Shown piece by piece: positions 34,131 to 46,589 of a stretch of 64,000 nucleotides of DNA. The first letter of the stretch is position 1. The number at the start of each line of letters is the position of its first letter. Below the pieces are notes generated by a model. It worked only from the letters and a program-made list of their open reading frames with translations. It had not been told where the DNA came from and searched no databases. The stretch is from Cristatella mucedo (taxonomy: Eukaryota; Bryozoa; Phylactolaemata; Cristatellidae): the NCBI GenBank assembly GCA_009760855.2, contig WPIO01000147.1, positions 607,001 through 671,000 on the forward strand, written 5' to 3'. Both the position numbers and the translations under genes were made by a program.

Positions 34131-34382
34131 CTGCAATTAGAAACAATACAGCTTCGTCAGACCACAGTGTTAAGCTAAAAACACAAAGACCGAGTTAGTA
34201 ACCACTCTAAATCAGTACACCACGCGGCATCCGGCATAGAAGACCTGAAGGTTAGCTTGGGCTGCCCTGCTGAGCACTGCTGGCACACACATGCATGCAC
34301 GCACAGACACACACACAAGCACGCGCAAGCATGCTCACACATCGACACATACGCACACGCCACATACATATATATACACAAA

Positions 34383-34394
34383 CACACACACATA

Positions 34395-34447
<53 letters not shown>
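34383..34447. repeat. (AC)n microsatellite
   Basis: A CA run with a few TACA interruptions on the left side (from about 34300). Confidence 0.96.
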
Positions 34448-34449
<2 letters not shown>

Positions 34450-35179
34450 GTTCTCACTAGAAATGCACACAACAACAACAGTGATCATAATAACACTAGA
34501 TTGCTTGTGTAACACCCTAAGAGATATAAACTCCATCTAGCCTTACAACTTACTGCTAGAGAAACAATAAACCCATGGTGATGACATGCACGGTATCATG
34601 CATAGAGGAGCAAAGGCAAACAAATATCATGATTAGGACGTCATGTTAAATAAAAAAAGAGACTCGGGCGACCGGTTACTCGAATCTCTGGCTACTAACA
34701 GGCACTAAATACACAGATGTAAGCAAAAAATGCAAGCAAGATAAAAAAAAGACAAGTTTACTGGGCAAAGGGAAAGCTTGACCGGAACGAATGCATGATT
34801 TAACTATAGATCACCACCATAAACAATAGCAAGAGAAGAAATTATGACTGGCAGCACCGTACGATAGTTATCTATACAGTCAAACGAGTGTGTAGGTTGG
34901 AGACTTGTTAAGGAGCTCCAGAAGCCCAGGACCATCTTCTTATTTAGTCCTCACACAGTGCAGAGATCTCAGCCACAGGGTTTAGCAGTGCCCCCCCCCC
35001 CACGGGGAGCATATGACTCAAGTCTAGTGGCAGATCCCTTGTCAGGTAGGGGGATAAACCCTGCTGACAACGATAGTCACAATGGAAATCGCAAGTCTCA
35101 TATTTGACACTTAGTCCGTAGCTGTGCAAAGATTGAAAGTGTATGACGAGCCACATCGTTCGTCACCATCTCGAATGAT

Positions 35180-35840
35180 TAATCACAGCACACAACAGTA
35201 TGACGTAGTTGAGGTATCCGTACCCACCCTGATTGAAAGTGTGTCTTGATAAGTTTATAGGTTCAGTCTAGACGTATGACAATGGCAATGTCAAATTAAG
35301 TCACGTCAGCTAGTAAAGTAGGTCTTAGTCGGCCTCGGCTCGTCCGGACTCTGCCAACATGACTGCAAGATCATAAAGCTTCGCAATATTCTTTAGTGCC
35401 TGGTCTGAATCAATTTGCCAAAAAATGTTGTGAAACTGCTATCTCAAGTCGATAGGTTCGACGTCTGGAAAGTCTTTGTTGTAGAATTTGGTTGCAAGCT
35501 CTACAAGGTTTTCGACATTGCATGCAGAGAACTGTTGATGAAGGGAGATGCAAGCAGCCAGGCAGAGAGAGTATCTCCATTGACTCCTTCTCGAAATAAG
35601 TCCATTTCAGACTAGATCTTTCTTATTACCGTATAAAATAAGTCGACATGGACGAAGTGTTCATTGCTATTTCTGTGATCATCGCGACGAGGCCGATCTG
35701 GTCGGAAGTAGGTGGCAGCAACGTCGGGTATCTTAATCTCGAGATGCTGACAGAACTTCAGCAACTTGGCGAACAGGTTCGTCATCGTCGTTCAAATGCA
35801 TTCCTAGATGTGGTTGCTGCAGCTAGGGGTCTGTGAATTA
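35180..35840 (-). mobile_element. Possible hAT/ZMYM1-type transposase relic
   Basis: On the minus strand, in one frame near 35540-35340, it reads NVENLVELATKFYNKDFPDV, a stop, then QFHNIFWQIDSDQALKNIAK and LYDLAVMLAESGRAEA. This resembles the C-terminal part of hAT-like transposases and ZMYM1-type proteins, where a KLVxLAxFYPxDF segment precedes LxDLAxxLVETxKH. The flanks contain stops and frameshifts. The family call is from memory of the motif order and is tentative. Confidence 0.4.
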
Positions 35841-35929
35841 CGGATTAGCAAAGAAAAGCGAGACACAGCCAGTGCAGGGGGGCTCCGACCGGAGGTCCCT
35901 CTTGCTTGGTATTTGCATCATTGTCTCAA

Positions 35930-38345
35930 ACTGTCCAGCACGATCTCCCCCAAGCACTGATGTGAATCACTCTAACTTAACTGTCATCAGGCCTTCTATA
36001 ACCCCGGCAGTCCATATTAACGCTTGTCTTAGGAATTCTTGCTCAATGTGCAATGAAACCCTAATTATAAATTGCATGACAACTGACAGCAGTCTCGATC
36101 TGTTCGCCTTGACCAAGAATGGCTGAAATCGGCTAACTTTCCGACCATTACCTAAGCAACTCCGACAGGCTTCTCCTTCTTTAATACTCCGAAATCATTC
36201 AAAACAGGTCATTGAGTCGCCATTGCCGCACCCTCATCCTTAAATGTCAAACCGTTTGCAGTCCCCTCGAAGCTGTCTTTTGAATCACTTGTTTTGAGTT
36301 CATCCGACAACAAGCCGCCTTGGGGAGCAGAGCTTTATCCCCCCCAGCTATCAAGTCCTTCTTTATCTCAGATTTCAGTTACCTCATTTCGATTCTGTTT
36401 GCTACAAGTCTACCTTTCCTCGCTATGGGTGATTCTAACATTCACTTTGATAACTTACCAGACAATTTAAGCCCGAGTTTCGTGCACTAACTGACTCACT
36501 TTCTCTAGTGGCTCATGTGGAAGACCCTACTCACATGAAGGGTCACACACTCGATCAAATTATATCTTAAAACTGTGGCTATCATCACCTATCATTACCT
36601 AATTCTTCTTATCTGACTACATGCAGATCTGATTCAGTCTACACTGTGTGCCTCCTCTGCATCTAAAGTCATTTATGAATCGCAAAATCTCGAAACCTTT
36701 GGCATCGAAGCTGTCACGTGAGAATATATTCTTCGCCTTTGCTGCTCAATTCTCCTTCCGACCGGTCATCATTGGTAGAGTGCTACAACACGACACTAGC
36801 TGACATGCTCGACAAGTATGCATCTTTGAGTAACCGCACTGTAAGTCCTCGCCCAGATGGCATATGGTTTACCTCAGACATTAAACTAGCTAATCTACTA
36901 GGCCTAAGCTTGAAAAAACATGCGTAAGATCAGGACTGGCTGTCCATCGACAGGCATACGAGGACTTATGTAGATCACTTCAGTTGATCGTATCAATCGA
37001 TCCTAGCAAAGGCTAAGTCTAGATTTTATATTAACATAATTAAATCACAAATGCACAATTCAAAAGTGCTAAATGTCTACAATCAACCATCTCCTTAACC
37101 GTTCCCAGTTAGCTCCTTAAATAGTGACCCTTGTGGTGATCTAGCTGATAGCTTTTCAAGCTACTTTGTCCACAAGGTAGACAAGATAAGAGATTTCATC
37201 CCTAATAGTCTCCCTCTAGCCGGTGTGATTGCCAGGCACAATCTAGGCTTTCGACTCCATGCAGATGACACTCAGTTGTATTTTTACTTTGAGTCCTCCC
37301 AGCCCTACAACATCTCGAATTCTCTCAACTCCCTTTCTGCATGTATTGATGACATCCGAACATGGATGGCAGCAAACTTACTCACATTGAATTCGACTAA
37401 ACCAACTTTACTGGTGATGGGTAAACCGAGCGTGATTCAGAAATTGGAAAACTTAACGTTCAAAACCAACTCTGCCAGCATATCCCCTGTTGCATTCGCA
37501 GGAAATCTGGGTGCCCTGCTCCAAAGTGACCGTTCATAAGATGACCTCATCAGCTCGAGAGTAAAGTCTGCCAACTTTCAGCTACATAACATTGCTAAAA
37601 TTCAGGCCTGCTTAGACATGGATACTACATCCACATCAGTCCATGCATTTGTGACATCCCGCTTCGAGTTCTGTAACTCACTTCATGGTGGTCTACCGGC
37701 CTGTGCAAATAACGTGCTTGATACAAAACTCTGCAGTTAGGCTTGTCTGTCGTGAGCAGTGCAGTTGCCATATCACACCACTTCTAGTCGACCTGCATTG
37801 GCTCCCCAGTCAAGCAGAGCATCGCCTGCAAGATTCGGTCACTCACTTTAAGTTATCTTCATTCTCTGGCTCCAGCCTACTTATCAGAAATACTTCCCAA
37901 CCAGGCTAAGCATCGCGCCACACTTTTTCTGAATCAAATCATTTAGCTATACCTCGTGACAACCTCAAATCCTTTGGAGACCTTGCCCTTAGTTTGTAAG
38001 TTCCCAAAGCCTGGAGCTCACTTCCGACTTGCGTAACAACATCCCCTTACTTGACCACATGTAAAACTAAGCTAAAAATGCACTGCTTCTCACAGCAAGT
38101 GGTAGGTCCCCATGATTTGTCCTTTGTATGCTTATGCATGCTGACACTGTGCATGCTAATACTAACCATATTTATAAGTTGACACTGTACACGCTACCTC
38201 TAATTATGCTTGTTAATTAAGTTATGCTTGTTGACATGTCGATGTTACCACTAACAATTTGACCATGCTTCCCTTACACCATATGTATAGTGCATAGAAA
38301 GAAATTAAGTTCTCTGAGGCAGCTATACAATTATACTATTACTAT
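35930..38345 (+). mobile_element. Longest L2-type LINE copy: endonuclease and reverse transcriptase remnants
   Basis: Near 36010 it reads INACLRNSCSMCNETLIINC and SLDLFALTKNG, the start of an APE-type endonuclease (family LNARSVCNKT...DILALTETW). Near 36420 it has LAMGDSNIHFDN (family LGDFNIH) and a decayed PTHMKGHTLDQII. Near 37250 it has LHADDTQLYFYFESSQPYN and DIRTWMAANLLTLNSTKP. Near 37740 it has RLVCREQCSCHITPLLVDLH and WLPSQAEHRL. The 3' UTR phrases and tail A (ATAGAAAGAAATTAAGTTC, then ACTATT) end it. The centre of the reverse transcriptase is deleted or decayed. It is a different subfamily from the 28830 copy. Confidence 0.8.
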
Positions 38346-38640
38346 TAACAGATTGTCTTAGCCGTGAACAGATCATCTTCTCATCTCTATCAGTGCCCAG
38401 AACGGTGCGATCGACTAAGTGCGCGGCATTGACAATATCATAATCCTGTTTTAACCACGGTTTCGATAGCTTGCTCGTCATTTGTCATTCGATCTTTGGC
38501 TAGTGCACCATGACATGTAAGATAAAGAAAAACTTGAATGAAAGTATGGGGTTGAAGAGACAATTCGCTTTATTCTCTGTTCGGCTGTGCTAGCGTTCTC
38601 TTAGAAATGCTTTTGGAGTTCAACAGTGGAGGCAAAAACG

Positions 38641-38760
38641 TTGGGACCAGGGGTTACTGTGTTCGCCTTTGACGTTCGAGGTCATGGGCTTGAGCCAGGA
38701 AGCATATGTGAAGTGCCTGATTAAGACTAAGTTCTCTTTTGGCGCTATGCAAATGAACTG
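38641..38760 (+). mobile_element. SINE family 1
   Basis: GGACCAGGGGTTACTGTGTT (A-box side), GTCATGGGCTTGAGCCAGG (B box), then CATATGTGAAGTGCCTGATT, AAGACTAAGTTCTCTTTTGG and CGCTATGCAAATGAAC. Confidence 0.78.
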
Positions 38761-38839
38761 TTGTTTCTAAAAGAAAATAGCTGTCAGATTAACTCCATCA
38801 GTGGCTTCGGCATAACGATGGGTCCCAGTGGATCCACTA

Positions 38840-38937
38840 ACCAGTCGATCGTGCTTCGTTTGCAGCAAATGTTAAGTGCCTAGAAAGAGAGATTGAGTTC
38901 TCTGAGGTCGCTATATCAAATGCATTATTATTATTAT
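38840..38937 (+). mobile_element. LINE tail A fragment
   Basis: CGTGCTTCGTTTGCAGCAAA, TAGAAAGAGAGATTGAGTTC, GAGGTCGCTATATCAAATGC, then ATT repeats. Confidence 0.75.
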
Positions 38938-39985
38938 CTTCTCATCTAGATTCGCACCCACGTTGTCGCCGGTACCATAGTTTAAATCAGCTCAGTATAA
39001 ATGCCCGAGATCATGTCGTTGATCATCAAGAGCTGCTCTTTGCAGGCGCTGAACAAAGGGGCAGCTGCTTGACCATATTGTCATGCTTAAATTACAGAAT
39101 AAGTACCGTTCATAGAAAGAGATTAAGTTCTCTGAGTGTGCAATGCAAATCTTTTTACTAAATCGTGCTCCTCTGCGAACAAGGTTTTGCCTTTACCTAT
39201 ATCTTTTGTTTCAGACAATGGCTGTATCTGTGAATGCTACCCTACATTTGGCACATTTTCTCCAGCATATGTGCCTTTCTTGGCAATGTCAATGACCATT
39301 CGAAGAACAGGACAATGTGTGGTATGTCGTTCGTGAAGGCCAAGATCAGGGCTAACTGGAGCTCTGGAACCTAACAAAGCCCAAAGTATGCCAACTTATT
39401 CAGTAGCTTGATCAAGATTTGCAGACCATTAATTCCAATGCTCAGATTGGCAGTACCACCACAGCCTGTCTGCAACAATGAACACTCAATGGACGATGCA
39501 ATTCGCCAATGATAGGAGAGTATCAGAGCACATTTTTGTTATGTGCTCCAGGTCAACTGACGAGTTGCTTGCCTAGCACAGCTCACCTAACGCACCGGTC
39601 TTGGCCTAAACGAAGCACTTCATAAGTGTCCCATCTTGAATGGATCGTGCGTCTCGTCCAACTCAAAGCAGCATTTGAAAGTCAAGGGGCCGGTCATCGT
39701 GGCAATCTTCGGGAAAGAGCTTTCTCGAGTGCAATCGCACGACGCTCGGCTAACGTGAGCGTTACCAGCCCGTGGACGTTGCTGCAGTCGAGCAAGGGCC
39801 CTGCCCGGCTCATTAGGAATCGTATTGCATCGACTGATCCTGGCGACCGGGTTCAATTTTCAGTGATTCCTTTGGCCGTCTGTTTCTCAGTAACCCACTT
39901 TCCTGTAATAATGTGCGCCTCCTTGTTCATCAGCTGAACGGCTTTCTGTGTCGCCTTGTCGTGATGCGATTGGTAGCTACCTTAA

Positions 39986-40489
39986 TGCACTAAGTTTGCA
40001 ACGTGTGCTGCCGCAGACCTTCGAGTTGTCAACCTCATTCGTTGGGAACTGATACGAGCCGCACAAGAAATGGAAAAGGAAGCAAAAGGGATGATAAAAA
40101 AAACGTTATCAGAAATAAAGGCCGCTCGAGCCACTTATAGATCTGAAACCAGGATGGCTGAGGGCGACGAGCGACTTTTTAAAATTTCTAGCTTGAGTAT
40201 ACGCGAGGCCATTCGATGCACACGATAGTGGAAGGAACTGGCTCTGAAGGAATTGCAAACGACCGATCTCATCCATAATGTTGAGTTCGTTTGTCGAAAT
40301 GGAAGTTCTCCCCCTCGGGATCTCAATCGATGTAGAGTGCTCGATAGGATAACGGAGCTAGAGGCTGGTTATTGCCTGTATTTGGCAGTGCTGTTGCAGC
40401 CAATGAAGCTGAATAGGAGAAGAGGCCACACCCCCACCAAGCTCACCCCTTGGCTTCACAGCTGCTCCAGCCTACTCTGCCGATGCTAA
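39986..40489 (+). pseudogene. Coding-like relic of unknown origin
   Basis: One + frame is open for about 170 codons except for a single TAG at about 40229. The first part reads DLRVVNLIRWELIRAAQEME, KEAKGMIKKTLSEIKAARAT and SETRMAEGDERLFKISSLS, a charged helical sequence with a protein-like composition. The part after the TAG includes WKELALKELQTTDLIHNVEF and RVLDRITELEAGYCLYLA. I do not recognise it. The frame upstream (39626-39937) is also open, but its content is less convincing. It may be a decayed transposon gene or a processed fragment. Confidence 0.35.
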
Positions 40490-40616
40490 GCCAAACCGTC
40501 CACTTGCCAATAGCAAACCGGCTGTGCCAGATCAGGGCCAGCTAAAGGCTCATGGCCGACACTAGGCCGCTACAGGGTGGTGGCGCATCCGCTAGCTCGT
40601 GGGCGTTAGCTCTCAC

Positions 40617-40710
40617 CTCGTACTCCATCATCGAGAGGGCATACTCGATCAGCAGTCGCATGAGGCGTCGCGAGTAGAAGATGAAGTCGTCTCTGCTGGT
40701 GCCCTTGTCT
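40617..40710 (-). CDS. UCKL1: UCKL1 exon 9: start of the UPRT-like domain
   Basis: This exon encodes residues 304-335. It carries [20 protein letters not shown] and IEYALS, the first helices of the UPRT fold, aligning residue by residue with vertebrate UCKL1. The acceptor is TTTGCAG and the donor GAG|GTGAGA; the exon ends in phase 0. Confidence 0.96.
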
Positions 40711-43677
40711 CTGCAAAGGTACAAGGACTGCAGGGAAACCGATCGGTAGCAGTTTAACTGGCATCACCCAGGAAAAACGGCACATGCCGATAAGCCGGCA
40801 AATGCCGATACATACTCTCTGGCGTACACAGATAGCTGTGTCTATGCGAATTGCTCCCATTTCAGATAGCTGTGTAACAAGGGTTCGGGTGCAGGAAAAA
40901 AATGCTATTACTACAGAAGATGCCAAAATAGTCCACGTTGGCTGGCATGACAATTTGTTCACTTCACCGAGCTTGTCAGAGCTGCAGCTCTGCAGACGCA
41001 GCTGCACAAACTGCTGCTATATGTGTACGATCAAAGCACTCGAGCAAAAATATGTAGCTGAGCTTTTTAAAAGGCTAAGCAACCCCAGAGGGATGTCGCA
41101 AGGTGCATGCTATCACTGATCAAATGAAGTGCTTCCTTTAAAGCGTACCAAAACGGCTGAAAACTATCTCGACCCAATTCTGACCGTCGAGACATTTATT
41201 GTTTGCAGTACTTGAATTATAATGGCCGGAACCCGGTTCTGTGATAATCTAGGACTGGGCATCATAAAAGTCCAAGCCATGCTATATTCGTGTACTTGAG
41301 CTCTATGTTTTGAGCTCTGCCGCAGTTAAGCTACGGACGTCGAGACAGGCGCTATGGCTGCCATACTAGTTTTTGTAAGCAATCGGTATTACTAGATGCC
41401 ACCAACCCTTCGTTGCCATGGAATAGACATCTCAATGCTATAGACATTGATTTTTTTATGATAAGCTACGAATAATCCTCATAGCAATTGTGTTTTGCAG
41501 CTGTCGGCATGCCTGAGTCCATCGCTTCGGTTCTACCAAGTAACTAGCCGTGGCACAAACCTCAGATCAGCACCTTTTCGATCATCCATCGGCTGGAATT
41601 ACCCTTGTTAAAAGCACAATGTTTGCAGCCTAGTTCTGTTCGGGCATGGGAGCCGCTACACCCGTTTTCAATATTGTGTAAATGGCCTAGAAAGAGATTA
41701 TTCACTTGGGGCACTATACACACTTATGATTATAGTTATAACAATTATTGCTATGATTATTGCACTGCTCTTGGGTGTTGAATCGTCCCCACGACTTCCA
41801 AAGGCAGAGGTGAGAATCATGGCGACTTGCACATTTTGACCGACGTTCGAATCGAGCGTTTCATTGCGCCAGAACCCCTGGGAGGTACCCGGCAGCCAAG
41901 CCAGTAGCCTGGCATCTCCAGGCATTCGAACAACCAGCTCACTTGATAGCAACCCCACGTTGCTTTAGGACTCCTCGGTCGTAACTTCGACTACATAGCT
42001 GTTGCAGACAGCTGCTTGACCATGCGTGTTCACAAGTCGCGCCGGCGCACTCATGGGTCTCGGTAGCAGCAATCTCGCACTCGAGCAAAGGGCAGCAAGG
42101 GACGCCCAGAGAAACGCAATGGCAGCTGTAAGCAGATCCGGTCCTATGCTCTTGCCCAGAGCCGGATCAAGCCGACCATAGCTGGAAGCCAGTCTTGGAG
42201 CAGCTTGGGCAAGTTGCACAGCCCTCGTCGGAGCTCCGAGTGAAGCTTCAGCTCCAGGTAGGTCTCATGGTCACAGCCCTCATCCACATGAGGAAAGATG
42301 GATCAACTTATCGACATCTACCAGGGAGCAACTTTGACCTTGTCCGGGTCTATTTTTCCTGCCGTGACCTTAGCATCGGAGGAGAGAGCAAGCTATGTCT
42401 TTTCTGGTCCACTTCGATGTCTGCTGGCATTCATATTGATTGACGGCATTGGCAAAGATTAAGCTACTCTGGCAATTGAATATAATTACACCAATGTTAA
42501 TCACTTCCACTGCAGACAGATCTGCCGGCAATCGCTCGTAATCGGTGTGTAACTGGAGGTGCATGCCTCTCATATAAAGCTGCTCTACCTAGCCTAATAG
42601 TCAACACGACCTCAAGACAGCTAACATCTGGCCAGACCGGAAACTCGTCGAACGAAGGCAAGCAAGCATGCTGGACAGGAGCGTGCCACAGCTGCACTGC
42701 CGGAGTTACTTTCACTGCCATAACTACTTTAAGGGTCGCAGCTACTTTACTGAAGACACTTTCCAACACCATCCAGCAAGAGTGCAGGCTCTATAGACAA
42801 ACCAAGTCTCAGACCAAGTTCTAAAGAAGCTCGGCTGTTGCTGCTTGAAAACTTACTAGCTACACGCCTGGAAGGGGTCGGTTTGCTACGCCAGGACTAC
42901 GGGGTGACAGCAGCCCTCGCAGCTGGCCACATCGCTAGGCACGATCCAGGAGAAATGCAGCTGGGGCACTAGCAATGAGCAAGGGCCAGGTCGGAAGGCT
43001 TGGTATTGGAATGTAAACCGACGACAGCCCCAAAACCCAATTGCATCCATGAGGCTATTTGGATGCCTACTGATTCCATCTCTGCAGTGGGACTATTGAA
43101 TCACCGTTGGTTATTGGACATTGGTCATTCGACACTAGAGAACTGATACTCTTTCTGCATTGGCGAGGTTCGACTGGGATTATATTGAAATGCTTGACCA
43201 ATCAGCAACCTTGCTAACCTCAAGTACCGAAAGCAAGTTCTCCTGCCTCCTGTCTATCCAGATCATAATGAAGGGGGGCATATGGTCATGGCTCAGGCAA
43301 ATCAGTTCTACATCACTAATAACGATAATAATAATACATTTGTGTAGCACCCTCATAGAACTTGATCTCTTTCTAGGCACTTTACATTTGCTGTAAAGGA
43401 AACATGATCAAACACAATGTCAACAAGCATAATATGGTGAGAGATGACATGGACAGTGTCAACATGTAAATCTGGGATCACTGGATCCACTGCACTGGCA
43501 AAAATTGTCCGGAAAAACCGCAATAAGCAAGCACTTTCCATCAAGCTTTGCGAATAACATCTGAGGAGAGTGCTGCCAATTCTTGGAAGCCACTTGCTGC
43601 GGCAGTAACGCCCGGGTATGGTGGCATCGATCATGCACGGCAGCCGCGAACGGCAGGGCTGAGGGGCTGAGGGGCAC
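40711..43677 (-). other. UCKL1: UCKL1 intron 8
   Basis: 2,967 bases. The only repeats seen are a weak plus-strand LINE tail A (41675-41750: GGCCTAGAAAGAGATTATTC) and a minus-strand one at 43325-43475. The rest (40720-41670, 41760-43320) shows nothing recognisable on either strand. Confidence 0.88.
43325..43475 (-). mobile_element. LINE 3' end, tail type A
   Basis: On the minus strand: ACATTGTGTTTGATCATGTT, TTTACAGCAAATGTAAAGTG, CCTAGAAAGAGATCAAGTTC, then ATTATTATTATCG. Confidence 0.75.
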
Positions 43678-43802
43678 CTGATGAGCGTGTGCATGCCGTG
43701 TATCTGCTTGGTCTGCTCCAGCACGCTAATGCTGCAGGGCAGTGGCTCTTCCTCGTGCTGACAACCCTCCTGCAGCAGCCGCGAGCGTGTCTTGAAGCCC
43801 CT
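43678..43802 (-). CDS. UCKL1: UCKL1 exon 8: inter-domain linker
   Basis: This exon encodes residues 263-304. It begins RGFKTRSRL, continues through a variable charged stretch, and ends QTKQIHGMHTLIR, matching the conserved QV(R/H)GMHTIIR at the entry to the UPRT-like domain. The acceptor is CGTTGCAG and the donor ATCAG|GTGCCC (phase 2). The middle of this exon is the least conserved internal part of the protein and is the best evidence that the animal is not a vertebrate. Confidence 0.93.
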
Positions 43803-44398
43803 CTGCAACGGAGAAGCGAGGAAGGCATGTGGCGAGCCAAGCCTGCCAAGCGAAGCAGGTGGGCGGGGATGGCGGGGAGGTTCAGGGGTGCCTAGCAGCA
43901 GCTTGGCAGTGCACGAGCGCCCGCCCAGGCACACGCATGCCGATAGAATTTTCCCACGAATCTCTTTAGGCGTGCTGACATTTCGTGTGCCATAGCTAAC
44001 CAATTGATCTGCTTCTCTTTCAGCACATTGAAAATTCCCAGAAAGAGATTTTAATGCTCAAAGGATCCAATACAAATGTCTCATTGTTGCTGCAATTAAA
44101 CTCGCTCAGCTACCCAGCAGCTCCGAGGCAAAGGTTCTGCAGCATGAAAGGAGCAGCAGGCGGCCCACTTTGGTCCCGCCTCTTACTCATTTTTTGTGAG
44201 TCGGCTCGCAGGCTTCTACTTGCCAACCTTCAACTCCATCCCCGGCCCATCAGCTTGCCCATTTAGCATGGCCATCTCTGATACTGCTTGCCAGAGCACA
44301 AACACCGAGTTTCGACGATAAGCCTCGAATATCTTCACCCAGAAGTGTTTCATCATGTTTTCAACATGAAGACTTGAGCCTCAACAGAAGTGGCTTAC
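43803..44398 (-). other. UCKL1: UCKL1 intron 7
   Basis: 596 bases with no recognisable repeat or RNA. It is moderately GC-rich next to exon 8. A + strand fragment near 44030-44055 (AAATTCCCAGAAAGAGATTTTAATGC) may be a trace of LINE tail A. Confidence 0.85.
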
Positions 44399-44460
44399 CT
44401 GCTGCAGCTGCTTGTGCACGTGCTGCACGATCAGCTGGATGGCCACCTTGTTCTCGCCAC
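44399..44460 (-). CDS. UCKL1: UCKL1 exon 7: end of the kinase domain
   Basis: This exon encodes residues 242-262. The peptide GENKVAIQLIVQHVHKQLQQ is the family's closing helix (human VAIDLIVQHVHSQL). The acceptor is ACTTGTAG and the donor CAG|GTAAGC. It was found by the phase-1 demand of exon 6 and by motif; the exon is only 62 bases long. Confidence 0.95.
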
Positions 44461-44989
44461 CTACAAGTACCATACCGCACAGCCTCGTAGGGAGGGTGGC
44501 AGTGCGGGGGAGGGGGCATGGGGAGAGGCAGCATTGACCCAAGAAGCCCGTGCCGAGTGAGGGGCACGTGCTACCAGACAGTTCGACAGCACCAGCAGAA
44601 GCATGTATGTATGCATGTATGCCAAGAGGGCATCTGCCTCTGCCGTGCAAAAAAAGTAGGCACATGTACAACCTGCAACATTGTGGGTTGTAGTATCGTT
44701 TCTCTTAGCTAAGGTTGTGAGTACACTAGTCATATCACAGATCAACAATTCAAAGGTGTTAATGACCACTGACGACCATCTTAATAATCACTTACAAGCA
44801 ATCTGACAGCCCTGGGGTCCTGTTGTCGACTTAGCACAGCATTATGCAAAATTCTTTGTATGCAGGATATGATGAATTAGGGACTCCATCCCCTTACAGA
44901 AATCAATGCCGGACTGCAGCCCCCCCCCCCACGTCGCCCTGCTCTTCTTGCCTCTACTCTGTCTAGCCTGTCCACATTGAACTCATTGC

Positions 44990-45780
44990 TACATTTGTCT
45001 TCCAGGCTAAGAACCACTTGACTCTTGACTCTTGACCCTGTCCCAGCAGTTCTCTTTGTGAGGTGCATAGACATGTTGCTGCCTTGCATTACAAATATTG
45101 TAAGTGCATCCCTGGTCACTGGGGAATTCCCTGCCTCACTGAAAACAGCTGTGGTCAGTTCACTGATTACAAAGCTAGCCCTAGAGAACCGTATGTACTT
45201 TCCATCCCGAGAAGTTCTGAGGGCCTACATACTTTTCGCCCAGTCTCCCATTTGCTATTCCTATCCAAGACACTATGAGTGGCGTTCCAGCAGCTGAACT
45301 ACAACGTCAGTTCATCAGACCTTGCTAACTTGTTCCGATCATGATTTAAAGCTACAAATTCCACTAGGCTGCACTGCTGTATGGTTACAGCGCTCTTCTC
45401 TCCACTCTGATCGAAGTTGGCTCTCTCTGCTAGTTGTCCTAGATCTCTCTCTATCTCTCCGAAGTATCTGACTCACTTGACTGGGGGGATCCTCTTGGAG
45501 AACCTCTTGACATGCTTAGGTATCACTTGCATCGTGCTTCACTGAATTGTGACCTACTTCAGTGAGAGATATCTGAGTGTATGTATTAATGCTTGTCTGT
45601 CATCTGAGGAATCTATCATGCATGGGGGTACTGCAGGGTGGCGTATTTGCCCCCTTCCCCCCTCTTGTCACTCTCTCTACTCTCCTTCAGGCCAATACCT
45701 TTACCAAACAGAATCTCGGCTTCCATTCTATCCAGCACTGTTACACAGCCTTTTTGTTCTGTATAGAATTATCTTATTAA
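44990..45780 (+). mobile_element. L2-type LINE relic, start of the reverse transcriptase
   Basis: LDPVPAVLFVRCIDMLLPCI, TNIVSASLVTGEFPASLKTA and VVSSLITKLALE match the family's CxLDPxPTxLLK...LLPxITxIVNxSLxTGxFPxxLKTAxVxPLLKK. Later, LLFLSKTL-like (near 45265) and GVLQGGVFAPFPPLVTLSTL (family GVPQGSVLGPLLFTLYT) appear in other frames. It is decayed and has no tail. Confidence 0.7.
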
Positions 45781-46589
45781 AAGTCATGTATTACAAAGCT
45801 GTGCACATCATAACTAGGGAAACGAGCAACATATTTCTCTAAATAGTATTCCAGTGAGCCTGTCTTCTTCCTGACAGCTTGCATAACTGCACATGATCGA
45901 GTGCATGCTACGAACCGGGCCCTAACTAACCAGCAGCCGTGCAGAGTGCTTTTGTATGTGTTTATCAGTGCATGATACTTGGGTGCTTTTGCTCGACTGC
46001 ATAAGCATGATAGCTTGTCAGTCATTAGCTAAGAGTTAGTGTTTTTCCTTTAGCTGATGACAAGATCCTGAATATAGAGATTCGATTCTCTTAGGATGCT
46101 ATCACAACGACTTAGTACTATTATCATTCAAGGTGGCACCATTTTTTCCCATGGGTAAAAGTGGTATTACCTAATTGCTTATGCCTTAAAAGAAAAAAAT
46201 GGCTAATGATCCCGTGTTTTTAATTTGGTGACCCAAGACAGCGATCAGCTTCATTACCCATTTTCGATTAGGAAACAAATTCGTTTTACGATTCAAATTT
46301 AGTCAGAAATGCGAATAATTTAAAACTATCGTGTATTGACTCTCAAGTCATACGAAAATGACCATTCTAAAGAGTTCACATATAATTAGACATCAAGATT
46401 TGCAGCTATAATACTAATCGCTTTCTTCAATAAGCTCCCAAATATAATTTCCGCCATGTTTTCTTTATATTTTACATGGTAGCAACGTTCAAGTACATTA
46501 TATAATTGTGTAAGCACTCGCCTTGCTCTTCTGAGTAGGCACCAGTGGCAGAACCAAGATTTTCATCTAGAGGGACAAGACCTGGAAAA

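Larger units (their letters stand above)
34131..40616 (-). other. UCKL1: UCKL1 intron 9 (6.5 kb)
   Basis: It contains an AC microsatellite, a decayed LINE tail (34498-34620, minus), a possible hAT transposase relic (35180-35840), the longest LINE copy (35930-38345), a SINE (38641), a LINE tail (38840) and a coding-like relic (39986-40489). I see nothing recognisable in 34630-35170 and 38940-39980. Confidence 0.9.
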
